64,000 nt of DNA, taken from contig JAUCBJ010001457.1 of NCBI GenBank assembly GCA_032718475.1, positions 1-64,000 of the forward strand. The letters run 5' to 3'. The notes beneath the pieces are model-generated. The model ran no database searches. It was given only the letters and a program-made list of their open reading frames with translations, and had not been told where the DNA came from. How positions within the stretch are numbered: the first letter of the stretch is position 1; every line of letters starts with the position of its first letter. The stretch comes from Nemertoderma westbladi (Eukaryota > Xenacoelomorpha > Nemertodermatida > Nemertodermatidae). Shown here piece after piece: positions 33,101 to 43,394 of this stretch. The translations under genes and the position numbers were made by a program.

Positions 33101-34950
33101 ACGACGAAATTGTAGTTGGTTTGAAAGAAGAGTGTGGGAAACTTCGGGGTAAAATTCTAGTCTTAGAAGAAGAATTAAATAGAAGCTTAAAGGAGGACGA
33201 GAAGGAATCAATGCAAATATTACAACAGAAACTTAAAGAAAGAGAGACGGAATTAGTGAATTGCAAATGCGCACATGAACTTTTGATAGAAGAACTTAGG
33301 AACGAGTCTAAAATTGAACACAATAAGAAGTTTGCGTACCTCGAGAAGCAATTGGAAATATGTCAGGTTTCCGTGAATAAACATATTGAAACTATAAAAG
33401 GCCTGGAAGACGCCATGGCGGATCAGATATTAGGTCGAGAGATGGCGGTTAACGATCTCAAGGTTGCCATGGAGACTGAACAAAGGAGGTTATTGTTGGA
33501 AAAGGAACAAACTTACGAAACCCATTGCCAGGAATTGTCAAGCAAACATAATGCGGCTTTAGAGAAAGCTCTAAACGATGCTAGAGTTAAAGCTGATGAA
33601 GAAAAGAGATTCCTCTATGAAGAAATGAGTCAAAAAATGGAAGATGCGGTAGGGGAAAGCGAATGCGAAATAGCCACCCGGACAGCGGAACTAAGCAAGG
33701 CCGTGTCGGTTCTCAAAACAGAAAACTGTGAATTGAGACGAAAGTTACAAGAACAGTTGAGGACAGCGAGTGTGTCGGTACAGACGGACACCGAGGGACC
33801 GACAACCGAACATCGCGAACTGAAACTGAAATACATTAAACTGAAACGCAAATACATTGAGGCGGACAAATATTGGAAGAAAGAGTTTACCACATTGCAG
33901 GGCGAGATGGAGGAAAGTCAGCTGACCTCCATGGCCCTCCTGGAGGGACAGGTTAATCACATCCAACAAGCGATGAGTAATCATTCGTCCCCTAACAGAA
34001 GCAATTATGCGCAATCGTTGTTGAGTTTAGATCAGTCGGAGATCGCCTGCCAAACTGAAAGTAATTTATCTTCTCCAAGGAGTTGCACCCCCACCAATGA
34101 AGTAATAGATAAACTGAGTGATGGGATTATTACTCGTAAGAGCTCGAATGAATTAGTAGATGGTGTGGCAGCCTTGCAGTCCCAGTACTCTGAGACACTT
34201 AACTCGATTCAGTCTACGGTCGTCGATTACCTTAATAACAGCCATAAACGGTCCGCTGAGTTTGTTAGAGAGGCGCTCAATTTAGAACGCAATTCTACCA
34301 AGATGGAAGTTGAGACATATTACGCTGACGCACTACACAACATAGTTGATGATGCGAAAAGTAAAGATTCTGGGAGTGACAGATTACTTTCCCAACGTAT
34401 TTCCTCTCTACTTCACTCGCTTAATTCGTCCCTTTCATCACCTAACGACCAATCAACTCCAAGGCCCTCTAGTTGCCCGGTTACGAGACAACCCGCTTAC
34501 TCATTATATTTTGGGAACAGCGATTCAGATATTTCTCCCAAACAAACTAATTTTATGACGAAAACCACTGAAACTAATGATAAATCAAAACAATCAAAAC
34601 CACAATCAAGTGGTAATGTAAAAGATGTAAACCTGAAAAAAGATAATATCGCCCGAAATAACAATCTTTCTGCAGCTTCTAAATTATTTCACACAAATTC
34701 TTCGAGACCAAATCGTAATAATCAGTCAGCTCTGATGCAAAAACCGAGGTCGGTTCCCCGGACTACTGTTCCCATGACGACATATCCAATTGGGCAACGT
34801 TCAGTCCAAAACGCAGGGGACATGATATCTAGACGGGGGATTATAGAACCCATATTATTGGACAGACACCCCAGTGATTCATATAGTACCGGCACTGAAT
34901 ACGTTGGTTTACCAGACACTATGTCGAGGATGGCACCCGAGATAGATTAA
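30163..34950 (+). CDS. CEP152: CEP152/Asterless-type centriole duplication scaffold, single exon
   Basis: 1,595 codons counted from the ATG at 30163, which has A at -3 and G at +4; the frame is open a few codons further upstream but without an ATG. Residues 12-60 are an acidic N-terminal region with the motif R-E-K-E-L-Q (34-39) followed by D-D-E-D-L-D-E-S-D. In CEP152 the matching region docks to the polo boxes of PLK4. Residues about 100-410 are low in predicted structure. A long coiled coil runs from about 417 to 1275 and includes a block shared with CEP152, D-Q-K-D-G-L, and R-E-L-R-E-Q-L-Q-L-Y-D-A-A-S-R-L. A second conserved helical block (about 1330-1402: Q-S-Q-Y ... E-V-E-T-Y-Y-A-D-A-L) precedes a Ser/Asn-rich tail. 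CEP152 recruits PLK4 to the mother centriole. Vertebrate CEP152 has more than 20 exons; here the coding sequence is one exon. Named from overall pattern, with high but not absolute confidence. Confidence 0.88.
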   Translation: MEIGKSVVSMVSFDDGAFQSPEDDDIGASEDQAREKELQTLLDNELDDEDLDESDISHVDTQKNSIADSSSEHPGSPPEPGSHEQPTTPALWSGGYCAAPWPRLGGTGVPDEAMTPWMQRLRSATHQATSTPLAGTTAPVLQTPDSAGVAVNGRLTPSPEDHLDQLRAMNLNRDVSAGYHYCSSNDGGDQNWGQPAPQLIGNNSGQAGPQLRGLNWSEGADAADRTLTAGNNSVKVPGVFLNENEQFFNVVPSEDNIIITAAGGGDWVERGCVWPVTLGDSQFVALAQSYNQTAMMAAGHQSHVVREQTPQTDANHWNVPQCDSISPFTALSDHPLVDYEGSQHPAATTLNVITNESLKATYKPVSRINSSDSTAVTESKQLVSFGTSHVPRALLHKSGDGTETEQTSNHDQKYSNAGKEYLERLEILYQARGHKLEEIKDSMEKERVESTKQIHMLKHQVAMVTDQKDGLVVNFEQSSKLVKELQKDKADITSQLQLLRQQISAGHNDAGELRERLEVAKADIDSQQQELVELKSTGTVSRIQNDHRQALAQVEQRHQAECSELRGLIDELRNTLTLRTGELEGWRLKYDELTQDREKEGLERAETVSKLTRHLEDTQRQLADLCHKGSSSSLQQLQSALDQSKIGKRMAEGLCESLQCELRELREQLQLYDAASRLVDSGIPSSNTASINQSEICQQLQASILNQSKITDLNEEIREMHCKAKKLEENLDLESTKFASLNSQLQYEKEKRSEAESQLEAIRSGTINPVKITELEEEIANLHEEVEAYDKLKSSLEARVKEIEDECNDSRKAMIDLVNQADKDKEIAMDQVRDSCLRFHEDARANLRNQLTAEFETRIETITGEHEKEMEQMQQHVQEAMADVYTVKGNYVSLCEEKRVTEKALAAELEEKTQIISSLSKDVEQCKKIAYEKEQHEIKDNLAKEFDLVICNKNAVIEDLQAELEIMKISKDDSGDKPNHDEIVVGLKEECGKLRGKILVLEEELNRSLKEDEKESMQILQQKLKERETELVNCKCAHELLIEELRNESKIEHNKKFAYLEKQLEICQVSVNKHIETIKGLEDAMADQILGREMAVNDLKVAMETEQRRLLLEKEQTYETHCQELSSKHNAALEKALNDARVKADEEKRFLYEEMSQKMEDAVGESECEIATRTAELSKAVSVLKTENCELRRKLQEQLRTASVSVQTDTEGPTTEHRELKLKYIKLKRKYIEADKYWKKEFTTLQGEMEESQLTSMALLEGQVNHIQQAMSNHSSPNRSNYAQSLLSLDQSEIACQTESNLSSPRSCTPTNEVIDKLSDGIITRKSSNELVDGVAALQSQYSETLNSIQSTVVDYLNNSHKRSAEFVREALNLERNSTKMEVETYYADALHNIVDDAKSKDSGSDRLLSQRISSLLHSLNSSLSSPNDQSTPRPSSCPVTRQPAYSLYFGNSDSDISPKQTNFMTKTTETNDKSKQSKPQSSGNVKDVNLKKDNIARNNNLSAASKLFHTNSSRPNRNNQSALMQKPRSVPRTTVPMTTYPIGQRSVQNAGDMISRRGIIEPILLDRHPSDSYSTGTEYVGLPDTMSRMAPEID

Positions 34951-35914
34951 GCTAGGGCTATTTCTTATAAACTTACAGTCTTCTATGAGTTCTTCCTGGT
35001 TCTTTTTTATTTCAAATGGGGTTGGTGAAACATAACTTTTTTACCAGATTTTGTTGATTTCATGTGAAAAAAGTATGTGAACCCCTGAGATTTTTACTTT
35101 AAAAAACATAATATAATATTTCAAAACTCAAAAATTGCAACATATTAATTGGGATTGATTGATTTTAGGTGTAATTTATTGATTTGTTTTTGTTTAGAAA
35201 CCACAATTGTTTATGATATAACGAGGCATTTTTTGGCGATAAGGGTATTTGAGGTCGAATTTCTGTCAATCGATAGTCATTGAAGTAAAGTTTGTCTGCA
35301 CCAAAATTTAGGAAAATCCCTCCAATAGTAGTTATCTTGTTGCTATGTATGTCATGTCCATGTTGCTAAGGAAGAAAGCTTCAATGAGCAATTTTTATAA
35401 AAAGGCAGATATTTTTCTGATGCGAATTTTGCGCCCTAAAATAGCTGTTTATCTGCCAATATTATAGTTTTTTTTTTCAAGTAAAAAAACAGGTCTTCAC
35501 AATTCACATGCTATTTCACAGGTTCTTGACCCCTATTCTAGAATACATTTATATAAGTCCAACCAATATGACCACAGCATTAATCATTTAATTAAATAAA
35601 TAATCTAGTGTAATGTACAACTAACATATTGCCTATTTTGTAATATTCAAACTTTATTTAATCGAAATTTATTGCTTTTTCTATCTGTTAGTTATGTGTT
35701 GATTTTTCTATTTTGTGTCACATTTAGTTTTGCAAAATATACAATATTCATATACCATTTGTATTTAAATATATGTAATATTTACTATTTGAAACATAAT
35801 GGTGTGTAGTGATAGTCTACACTCGCCTTGGTGTGAGAGATACTTAATTGCTAGGTTACGCCATTGAGTACGAAATGTCATTCGATGAAATTGAAAATAA
35901 ATATTTTTCGACTA
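34951..35914. other. 3' flank of CEP152
   Basis: AT-rich with no gene. A candidate AATAAA lies at 35595-35600, about 645 bp after the stop; an earlier variant signal could equally be used. Confidence 0.45.
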
Positions 35915-36700
35915 ATCGGATACTACTACTAGGTCGAGCGAACTCGGACAGTGGAAATGAGATCCTTCCAGGCTTCCCGATTCTCCATAGTTGTCGCAAT
36001 TTCGATTCTCCCAAGTTCAGTATCCCTTTCAAGTTGGTCTATAGATGTTATAGCCGGTCGTCCACGGGTACGCTTTCCTTGTGTTGGATCTGGATACAGA
36101 AAAGTAGATCTGGTATGACCTCGTCTTTACTTCGCCAGCAGTGCCCACTGAATCTTAATCTGTGTTCACGGAGGGTGGTTGATATAGGCGGTATTGTACC
36201 ATAAAGCTCGGCGTTTGTCATGTGTTGTCTCCAACTGATGTTTAGGGCTGCCATTAGTAGTCTCGTGTAGCAACCATCAATTCGTTGTTCAAGTGATTTA
36301 GTCAGTGTCCAGGTCTTACCCCCGTATAAAAATACACTTTCCACTGTGGCTCGAAAGAACTTAGTCTTCAGGTGTCTGGAGAGATCTGATTTCCAGATGG
36401 TATCCATTTTTGATAGAGCCACCCAAGCCTTTGCTTTCCTAACTTTTATGTCCTTTTTGCTACTCTCTATCCATGATCCAAGGTACTGGAAATCGTCGAC
36501 CTTCCTTAGTTGATTATTATCAATGGTTGTCAAGTTTCCATTAACATTAAAAGTCATGAATTCGGTCTTGGTAGCATTTATATGCAATCCAACCTCCTTA
36601 GCAGCCCTCTCCACTTTATTTAGTAGAAGCTGTGCATCTGCTAGCGTATTAGAACCCGAACCCGAACCCGAAATACAATGCACCTGACTCATTGGCCCTT
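35912..36700 (-). mobile_element. Non-LTR retrotransposon fragment (C-terminal part of reverse transcriptase ORF)
   Basis: The minus strand encodes N-A-T-K-T-E-F-M, D-F-Q-Y-L-G-S-W-I, V-E-S-V-F-L-Y-G-G-K-T-W-T-L-T-K, G-C-Y-T-R-L-L and L-R-F-S-G-H-C, the usual region after the catalytic box in RTE-like elements. A frameshift near 36105 moves the remainder (G-K-R-T-R-G-R-P, then a C-terminal helix) into another frame, ending at a stop near 35913. The catalytic palm is missing, so this is a dead 5' truncation. A short GGTTCG/GGTTCGGGTTC repeat marks the left break near 36655. The clade is tentative. Confidence 0.8.
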
Positions 36701-37422
36701 TTAACAGCATAGGTGTGAAATAGCATAGCTGTTTTACTTTAACCTGTCTGACAGAAATAATATTTTGATGACACTGAAACAAAGTATGTATATGTACTAC
36801 AGCGCTACTTCATATACTTGTTTCTGCCTCCAATTACAACATGAAATTTTGATCTCAGGGTTTCCACTCACCTGGAATAGTAAGGGAATTTAAATTTTTC
36901 ATGAAATGTTAGTTTCTGTACTTCATGTAAAAAAATAGACAAATCAGGGATTCCTCGTGTGTGATAAGTGAAGATGTTCAAAAAATTTGGCATTTTCCTC
37001 CATGTACTAGAAGCTGATAGAGGAAACGCTCTGCTATATTCTAGAATATGAATTAGGCCAACTACTAGTGAAGTGACATTCATATTCGGAATCTGCAGAT
37101 GAAGCCTGTTCTAATGTTATTATGATTTTATTCCAAAGCTGGGAAATAAAACCAAAAAGAGGTGTAAATGATAAAAGGAGAAATAGATTCAAAGTAAGAA
37201 GTAGAGTCAAACTATCTTCATATTAAATTCCGTACAATTCTGAAGGATGAAGACGTACTGTTATATAAAATTGTATGTGGAAATTAATATAATCATTATA
37301 TTCGGAGCAGAATGAACTCAAACTCATTGCGACCAATATACAGTATAAGCTCTCAACTAATTTTATTCTTTAATTATTACTTTTTCGCTCGAATATACCC
37401 CAAAATCGGAAGAAAAAGTTTC

Positions 37423-37498
37423 ACTTTTTTCCCTAGGGAAAAAAAGTAACCTATAGGATTGCATTGATTTTACTTTTTTCCCAGCGAAAAAAGTAAAA
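37423..37498. repeat. Two adjacent A/T-rich hairpins
   Basis: The first is 37423-37447, a near-perfect palindrome ACTTTTTTCCC-TA-GGGAAAAAAAGT. The second is 37468-37498, a 13-bp perfect stem TTTTACTTTTTTC with a 5-base loop. Their stems share ACTTTTTTC, so one may derive from the other. Confidence 0.75.
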
Positions 37499-39058
37499 TA
37501 AAATATTTTTTGTCAAATTTCTTAAATTGTATTACATGTGATTAAGGTAAATCTAAGTAGTAAAGGTTTCCACCATGACCTACTACACAGATACGACCCG
37601 CCAAGCTGCTGCAAAGCCCCTAAATTGAGTGGGCCAGTTATTTCTCTTAGATAGAACCCCTGAAACAATATGTCTAGCGCGTCGAAAGTACTTGTCATTA
37701 ACTAAAATTATGTCCTCTTTCAGATGAGACAAATAAAAATTTAATAGCTCCAGTAGTTTTCGAGATATGAGGAGTTCCTGGCACCCATACCATATCAGAA
37801 CTTTTCGGAATTGATAAAATTACTCAAAATACATCACCCTTCAAGACTTTAGTATAACCATTAAACCACATTATGCTTTTTTGGATAGTCGAATTAATTA
37901 CTAGTAATCGAAAACGAAATTAGAATAAAATCATCATTGTTTATTTTAAAAAAGTAGCAAAACCAAAATTACAAGTAGCTCGAAATTTTCAAATAGCCAA
38001 AAGTGGTAATTTGGCCGTTATCGTTTTAAAACCACCTATATGCCAGTTTTGCATAGACCGCATTATAAATAAATTTTTTTTAAAACAACCTAAATAATAC
38101 ATTTTACTATTATAAATAGACTAAGCCCGGGAAACGTTGATATAAAATTGGAAACAACGAATCAGGAGCTAGAATTGTTATTCATTATGATAGAGGGAGA
38201 TTTGATTTATATTTTTAAAACTTAATATTCGAATGAATTTGTCTTAAGGGTTTTAATGCTTTTTGGGTAATCATTGTAAAAAATGTAATATTATTTTGAA
38301 ACAACCTATCCCTATACATAGTTTTCTACATAATATGTTACATAATTCCAATACCATAACTGTTGTTTAAAATCGTTACATTTAATGTATTTAAAAGTAA
38401 ATAAGACCAAAATCCTGGAATATTACTTTCAAACAAAATTAGAATCGAAAATGCCGTTTTACAGGAAAAGTCAATTTTGTCATTTAGGTTGTTTGAAAAT
38501 GAAAGGGACGATATTATTCTGTATGTGGTATGTGCATTACACTGCACTACTGCGTTAGGCATTACATTACTGCTGAGTGCATTATGCTGTTACTGTGTTA
38601 GGCATCAATGCCTTATCATTATTACATTACCTGATTACTTGTGTTTACTTGACTATTTATTATCCCTTCTACACGGGCTGGCAGCCACGGAGGCCTAATC
38701 TAATCTGGACATAGTATCTGAATCTGTATGGAGGCCGTAGCAGTTACCGGTATGGTTGGAAACTGCTGTGTGTATAGATGCCGTTCGCGCGCTCGGTCTA
38801 CAGAGTGGCACTTAGTTCGACTAGTCAGGGATTTTTTACAGATCAGATGACACCAGGGCCTTCCACTAACATTTGTACATTTCGACGGGCGATATATTCA
38901 GTAAACCCGGAATCTGTTCCGACTTCATTGTGCTATAAATGCCTCAAATTCCTCGGAGACCGCCAGTAAAAAGAATATACCGTCCATCGTCTATCGAAAT
39001 TCATGAAGGAGAGTAAAATTAGTTTCTTTATCTGATGTAGAGATGAAGCTACTGGCCC

Positions 39059-39105
39059 CCCCAACCCCAAGTCCACCAGTAGTACTGCTGGACTTGGGGT
39101 TGGGG
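39059..39105. repeat. GC-rich hairpin with 17-bp perfect stem
   Basis: 39059-39075 (CCCCAACCCCAAGTCCA) is the reverse complement of 39089-39105. The 13-base loop contains its own palindrome CAGTAGTACTG. No T-run follows, and this is not a bacterial terminator context. Confidence 0.8.
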
Positions 39106-39353
39106 AGCCGGCCGGTTAAAGAACCATCATGCTAGGTTTATTCTCCTGCCTAAACCAGCGGAACTCCTATCTGAATCCCCCGAAGACATATCGGCCCTTT
39201 CGAAGGATCTCAAGTAAGACAATATGCGTGACCACCTTAACAACAGTGTTCGCTTCTTACTGTCTTGGATTTAATAGACAAAGGTTATTGATACATTATT
39301 GATATTGATACATTGTCCTTAATCGTACTCCAGACAATTCGCCGCTTGTGCGT

Positions 39354-39431
39354 TAGGTGGTGCACAACTACTACTGTACTACAGCTTGGTACCGCTAGGT
39401 GGTGCACAACTACTACTGTACTACAGCTTGG
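39354..39431. repeat. 42-bp direct duplication
   Basis: TAGGTGGTGCACAACTACTA... occurs at 39354 and again at 39396, identical over 36 bp. It sits just before the partial copy of the 3-kb repeat. Confidence 0.85.
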
Positions 39432-39436
39432 AAATT

Positions 39437-39776
39437 GTGTATTATTGGGTTCTTTTCTTTGCAGATACTTTATTTTCATATTAATATGTTGTTTGGACCT
39501 TACTGAGCGCATTAGGGACATGTGTACAAATAACCGGTCCTTATAAGGGGTCGATTGGGTGAATTAATAAAACATAAGGTTGTAATATTCTAAAAAAACA
39601 GTGTGATCTTAAATGAATTTTAAACAATAAATAGAGATCAGATAACAAATGGACCACACAATTTATTAAAAAAAACTCGCACCTTTACGGACTTATCGCT
39701 TCAATTTTATTCAACAGTGGATAATTGGGGGAAGTTAGATGAACTGCATTTATGCAGTGATTCTAACTTCCCCCTT
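39437..39776. repeat. Diverged partial copy of the 3-kb repeat, ending at the hairpin
   Basis: Matches about 16418-16790 of copy 1 (TTGGGTTCTTTTCTTTGCAG start, GAACTGCATTTATGCAGTGA near the end) at clearly lower identity than copy 1 has to copy 2. Similarity stops just after the hairpin, which is at 39727-39774 here. This suggests the segment is a sub-element with its own ends. Confidence 0.75.
39727..39774. repeat. Bipartite hairpin (partial copy)
   Basis: A 13-bp perfect outer stem, GGGGGAAGTTAGA with TCTAACTTCCCCC, an internal loop TGA facing GAT, then inner stem ACTGCA-TTTA-TGCAGT. Stem bases differ from copies 1 and 2 but the changes are compensated. Confidence 0.85.
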
Positions 39777-40362
39777 CTTAATATAATATACCAAAGGCAC
39801 ATTCTTTGGAGGACCTGTTGTTTACTATGTAGACTTTGTTCAACCTAAACAACTTAAGTCAGATTAACAATATTATCCTGTAAAATTTCTAAGCAATGAG
39901 TGGTATGAATAATGCTGATCTTCGAACTATGGTTCTGTAATTAAATTTTATTACTTCAACATTTATACGGATTTACCAGTGAAAGAAACCTAGAATCCAT
40001 TATCACAATGTAACAGTATCAATAACCATATCTATTCTATGAAGATCATAAGAGAGACATCCTTGATTCATATATTATAATTTCCGAGCTGAAATGTTTC
40101 GGTGACTATAACTTACAGGCTTCGTATTATGTACAAACGACTGAGTAGTATATATTAATATTAATGGGTTACCGGTATATATAACAAGTGTACACTGGGA
40201 GCGAAAATATATTACATAAAATTTCAAGTAATATAAAATTAACGAGTCCAGTTCGTCTCCCCTTGTGTCATTCGACGCATACCCCCCCCCCCCCCCCCCC
40301 CCCCTCCACGCTTTTCCCTTTACCTCGCGGTTGTTCTTTAAGTATAACTTCATTTTGGGTCC
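39777..40362. other. Spacer between partial copy and copy 2
   Basis: No gene. It contains a C run of about 23 bases at 40282-40304. Confidence 0.6.
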
Positions 40363-41818
40363 ACCTTGGTGGGATAAATATTTCTCCATTTGACGCAACA
40401 CCGCCGCGGCCGCTATGAGGGAGGTGAATACCGCGGCCGCTCCTAAAGCCGCAGGCCATCGCTAACTATATAGGTTAACTTGGGATTCTGGGGGACTTTT
40501 CGATGAAGGAACTGACCAAATTTTTTTATTTTCTCACCAGGGGAGCGGCTCGGAATTCTAAGATATTAGCAACTCTAACATTATTAAATCTAACACTTCG
40601 ACGGACAAGGCGGACAAAAAACCGTCATTTTTTCGACAATTTTAAAATTTTTTTGAAAGGCGCTCTACAGTGGCTCGAAAAAACCCTAGGTTATTGCTTA
40701 GCCGACGCCGGGATACGATAGAAGGGATTAATTAGTGAATTCGTTTTTTTTTTCAAAAAAGATTACCACGCCTTTTTTCCGAAAATGTCCGTCAAAGTTG
40801 AAAAAACGGACAAAATGACTTTGCGGGATCCGCTATAACTCGGCTAATATTAATCGTACGGGGACGAAAGTAACGCGGTTGGAAAGGGGAAGAGTGGTAC
40901 TACCTTCGTATCGAATGGGGGTAAGATATTTATTAAAATTTCGGGTGGAAAAAGGGGCTGTAAATTTGTACGTTTTTGTCCGTCTTTTTTGGAACAGTTA
41001 TTTCCGAAATGTTTAATTCGACAACGCGGGTAGGAATCCACTAATTCTTTTATGAAACTCGTAGAAGACCATTGGGGCTACGTTCCTATCGAATGGGGGT
41101 ACAAAAAATATGTCGGCAATAGGGGCCAAAAAGGGCCAGAATTTGTAAAGTAGTTTTTATCGAATAATTTTTTATTTTTAACTTTAGTTGGTTAAGGTAC
41201 ATTCTATACAGTCAATATCCATACGGGGAATTCAAATATGCTATCGGTTTTGCTCCAAGGATGATATTAAAAAAATGAGGGCCAAAATTATAATTTCGCG
41301 CTTCAAACTTGCTTCGCGGGAAATCGTCTAGCTCGAAAACTACTTAACTTACGGGAGATTTGTTTACACAGACTTATAGTGCGTTAAATTATCTATCTAA
41401 CAGCGTTAATCACAGCGCCGGAGGTATTATAAAACTGGAGCGGCAGGCGATCGTGTGAAATATAATATTTATAAAAAGGGACGAAAAATTTTTTTTTTTA
41501 ACAAATCGCTATTCCATTATAATTTAGCGTATTGCGCCAAAAGTACCTGTAAAAAGTATCAAATTAACTCCGCTATCTTTTATCTTAACATATATAATTA
41601 AAATTACGAATTTTAAGGGTCGAAAAATATCGCGTTATTTTGGCCCTTTTTTTAATTTTTTTTGGGGCCAAAAATAACCCCTTCTCAAAAGATTAAGAAA
41701 AAAATTACGGCAAAGAATATACCAATTTTATTGAATTTGGACCACCAGAACCGAAGTTAGAGCGATTTTAGTGAAAAAATAAAAATAATTTTTTTTGCAA
41801 AAAAATTAAGAATGGTCA

Positions 41819-41891
41819 GGTCAATATTGGATTTCGAACCCGCGAACTTAGGTTTCATTAACGTGATTGATAACCACTAGACTATGTGACC
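41819..41891 (-). other. tRNA-like sequence in the 3-kb repeat (copy 2)
   Basis: Same 73-base minus-strand segment as at 15808-15880, with A and B boxes unchanged. Confidence 0.6.
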
Positions 41892-42745
41892 AAGAGAATT
41901 TGAAATTTTCGAGTGACTATTTTAAAACATCAATAACTTCGGTTCTACTGGGCCGTTTAATCTGAAACTTTTTTCATTGGATAGAGGATAGATTGTAGTG
42001 TGTGAAATAGGATAAAACTTGGGAAAAGACTTATGTGCACTTAGTGCAAAATGCACTTAAATAGTGAACATTTTTTCGATAATTCAAACACTATTATTTC
42101 CAGTTCTATTCATCGTAGAATGTTATTTTTTGGATTAAAATGTAGTTTGGAATGATTTCTAACTATAATCGTAACATTTGTTTAACTTTTTATGTCTATA
42201 AAGTGACTTAAAATGTCCATGAATATGGTCCATAATCGCAAATCCAGATTTATTAAATTGGATTTTTGACACTTTTAGCGACTGACACTTGATCATACAC
42301 CATCGTAGATCGGTAGAGGATAAACATAAGTTTGTTAAATAAGAGCCACCATTACGATCTGCTAAAGTGCATTTGTACAAATATGTGTGCAAAAGTGCAA
42401 ATTTTTTAATAAGGTCAAATTATATAGTATTGGGTTATTTTCTTTGCAGATACTTTATTTTCATATTAATATGTTGTTTGAACCTTACTGAGCGCATTAG
42501 GGGATATGCGTACAAATAACCGGCCCTTATGAGGCTTCGATTGGGTAAATTAATAAAACATAAGGTTGTATAGTATAATATTCTAAAAACCAGTGTGATA
42601 TTAAATGCACTTTAAATAATAAATAGAAATCAAATAACAATTGGACCACACAATTAAAACTCGCACAATTTTGTACTTATTATATCGCTTCAAATTAATT
42701 CAACAGTGGATATTTGGGGGAAGGGGGAAGTTACAGTGTGCATTC

Positions 42746-42794
42746 GGGGGAAGTTTGGTGAACTGCATTTATGCAGTGAATCCAAACTTCCCCC
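42746..42794. repeat. Bipartite hairpin in the 3-kb repeat (copy 2)
   Basis: Perfect 13-bp outer stem GGGGGAAGTTTGG with CCAAACTTCCCCC, then the same inner ACTGCA/TGCAGT stem. It repairs the single mismatch seen in copy 1. Confidence 0.85.
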
Positions 42795-43394
42795 TTTGAT
42801 ATATCATATACTTAAGACATGCTAGGGTGACGGGGAAATATTTGTTACTGTCACACTTTGCTTCCATTTATCCTATCCTTTATTATTACCCCAGTCAGAT
42901 AAGAGATAATAAATCAGTAAAAACTAAACTAAACTGTCTTTCATGCAAACAAATTTCTAACTAAAGACGGGTGAATGACCATGACCATGGAAATAATTTT
43001 AAATATAATTGTATATCAACTATTTGGGGAGGCTTCCAAGTTAAACCCGAAAACAATTATTTTGTTACATAGTAAATAACGTTGTATGTTCTTCTTCCTC
43101 TCATAATAAAATATAAATGAAATATCTCAGATCGCTATGCCCTGTAACATTTCACAACCAAAATATTTAAGTGTGAAAAGTGTAGGCCTACCACACTCCG
43201 CCCAAACAACCGCAAACGCATAGCCAACAAATTTAACAAAAGGTTACATACATGTTGGGTTCATGACGAGATGAGTGAAAATTGATCGCGTAATATAAAG
43301 TAAAAAATTAAGAGACGGGCTGGCTCTCCTCCACTTTCTTACCCAATGGATATGTTGTTGTAATAATCTAATATTGGGGCGGCTTTCTCTCGGT

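Larger units (their letters stand above)
36701..39353. other. Intergenic DNA with short hairpins
   Basis: No coding region I can support. Holds the A/T-rich hairpins at 37423-37498 and the GC-rich hairpin at 39059-39105. A copper-rich or regulatory role cannot be read from the sequence; most of it looks neutral. Confidence 0.5.
40363..43394. repeat. 3-kb dispersed repeat, copy 2
   Basis: Second full copy of 14352-17396, same orientation, offset about 26 kb. Both ends coincide with those of copy 1. Small indels include a 9-bp deletion near 43070 and loss of a few bases around 42715. Confidence 0.9.

Noticed and set aside
39059-39105. Rho-independent terminator
   Set aside because: The GC-rich hairpin has no T run and the DNA is eukaryotic.
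14492-40721. The same 72-codon frame in both copies of the 3-kb repeat (14492-14710 and 40503-40721)
   Set aside because: Identity follows from the recent duplication; substitutions do not favour silent sites and the peptide has no recognisable features.
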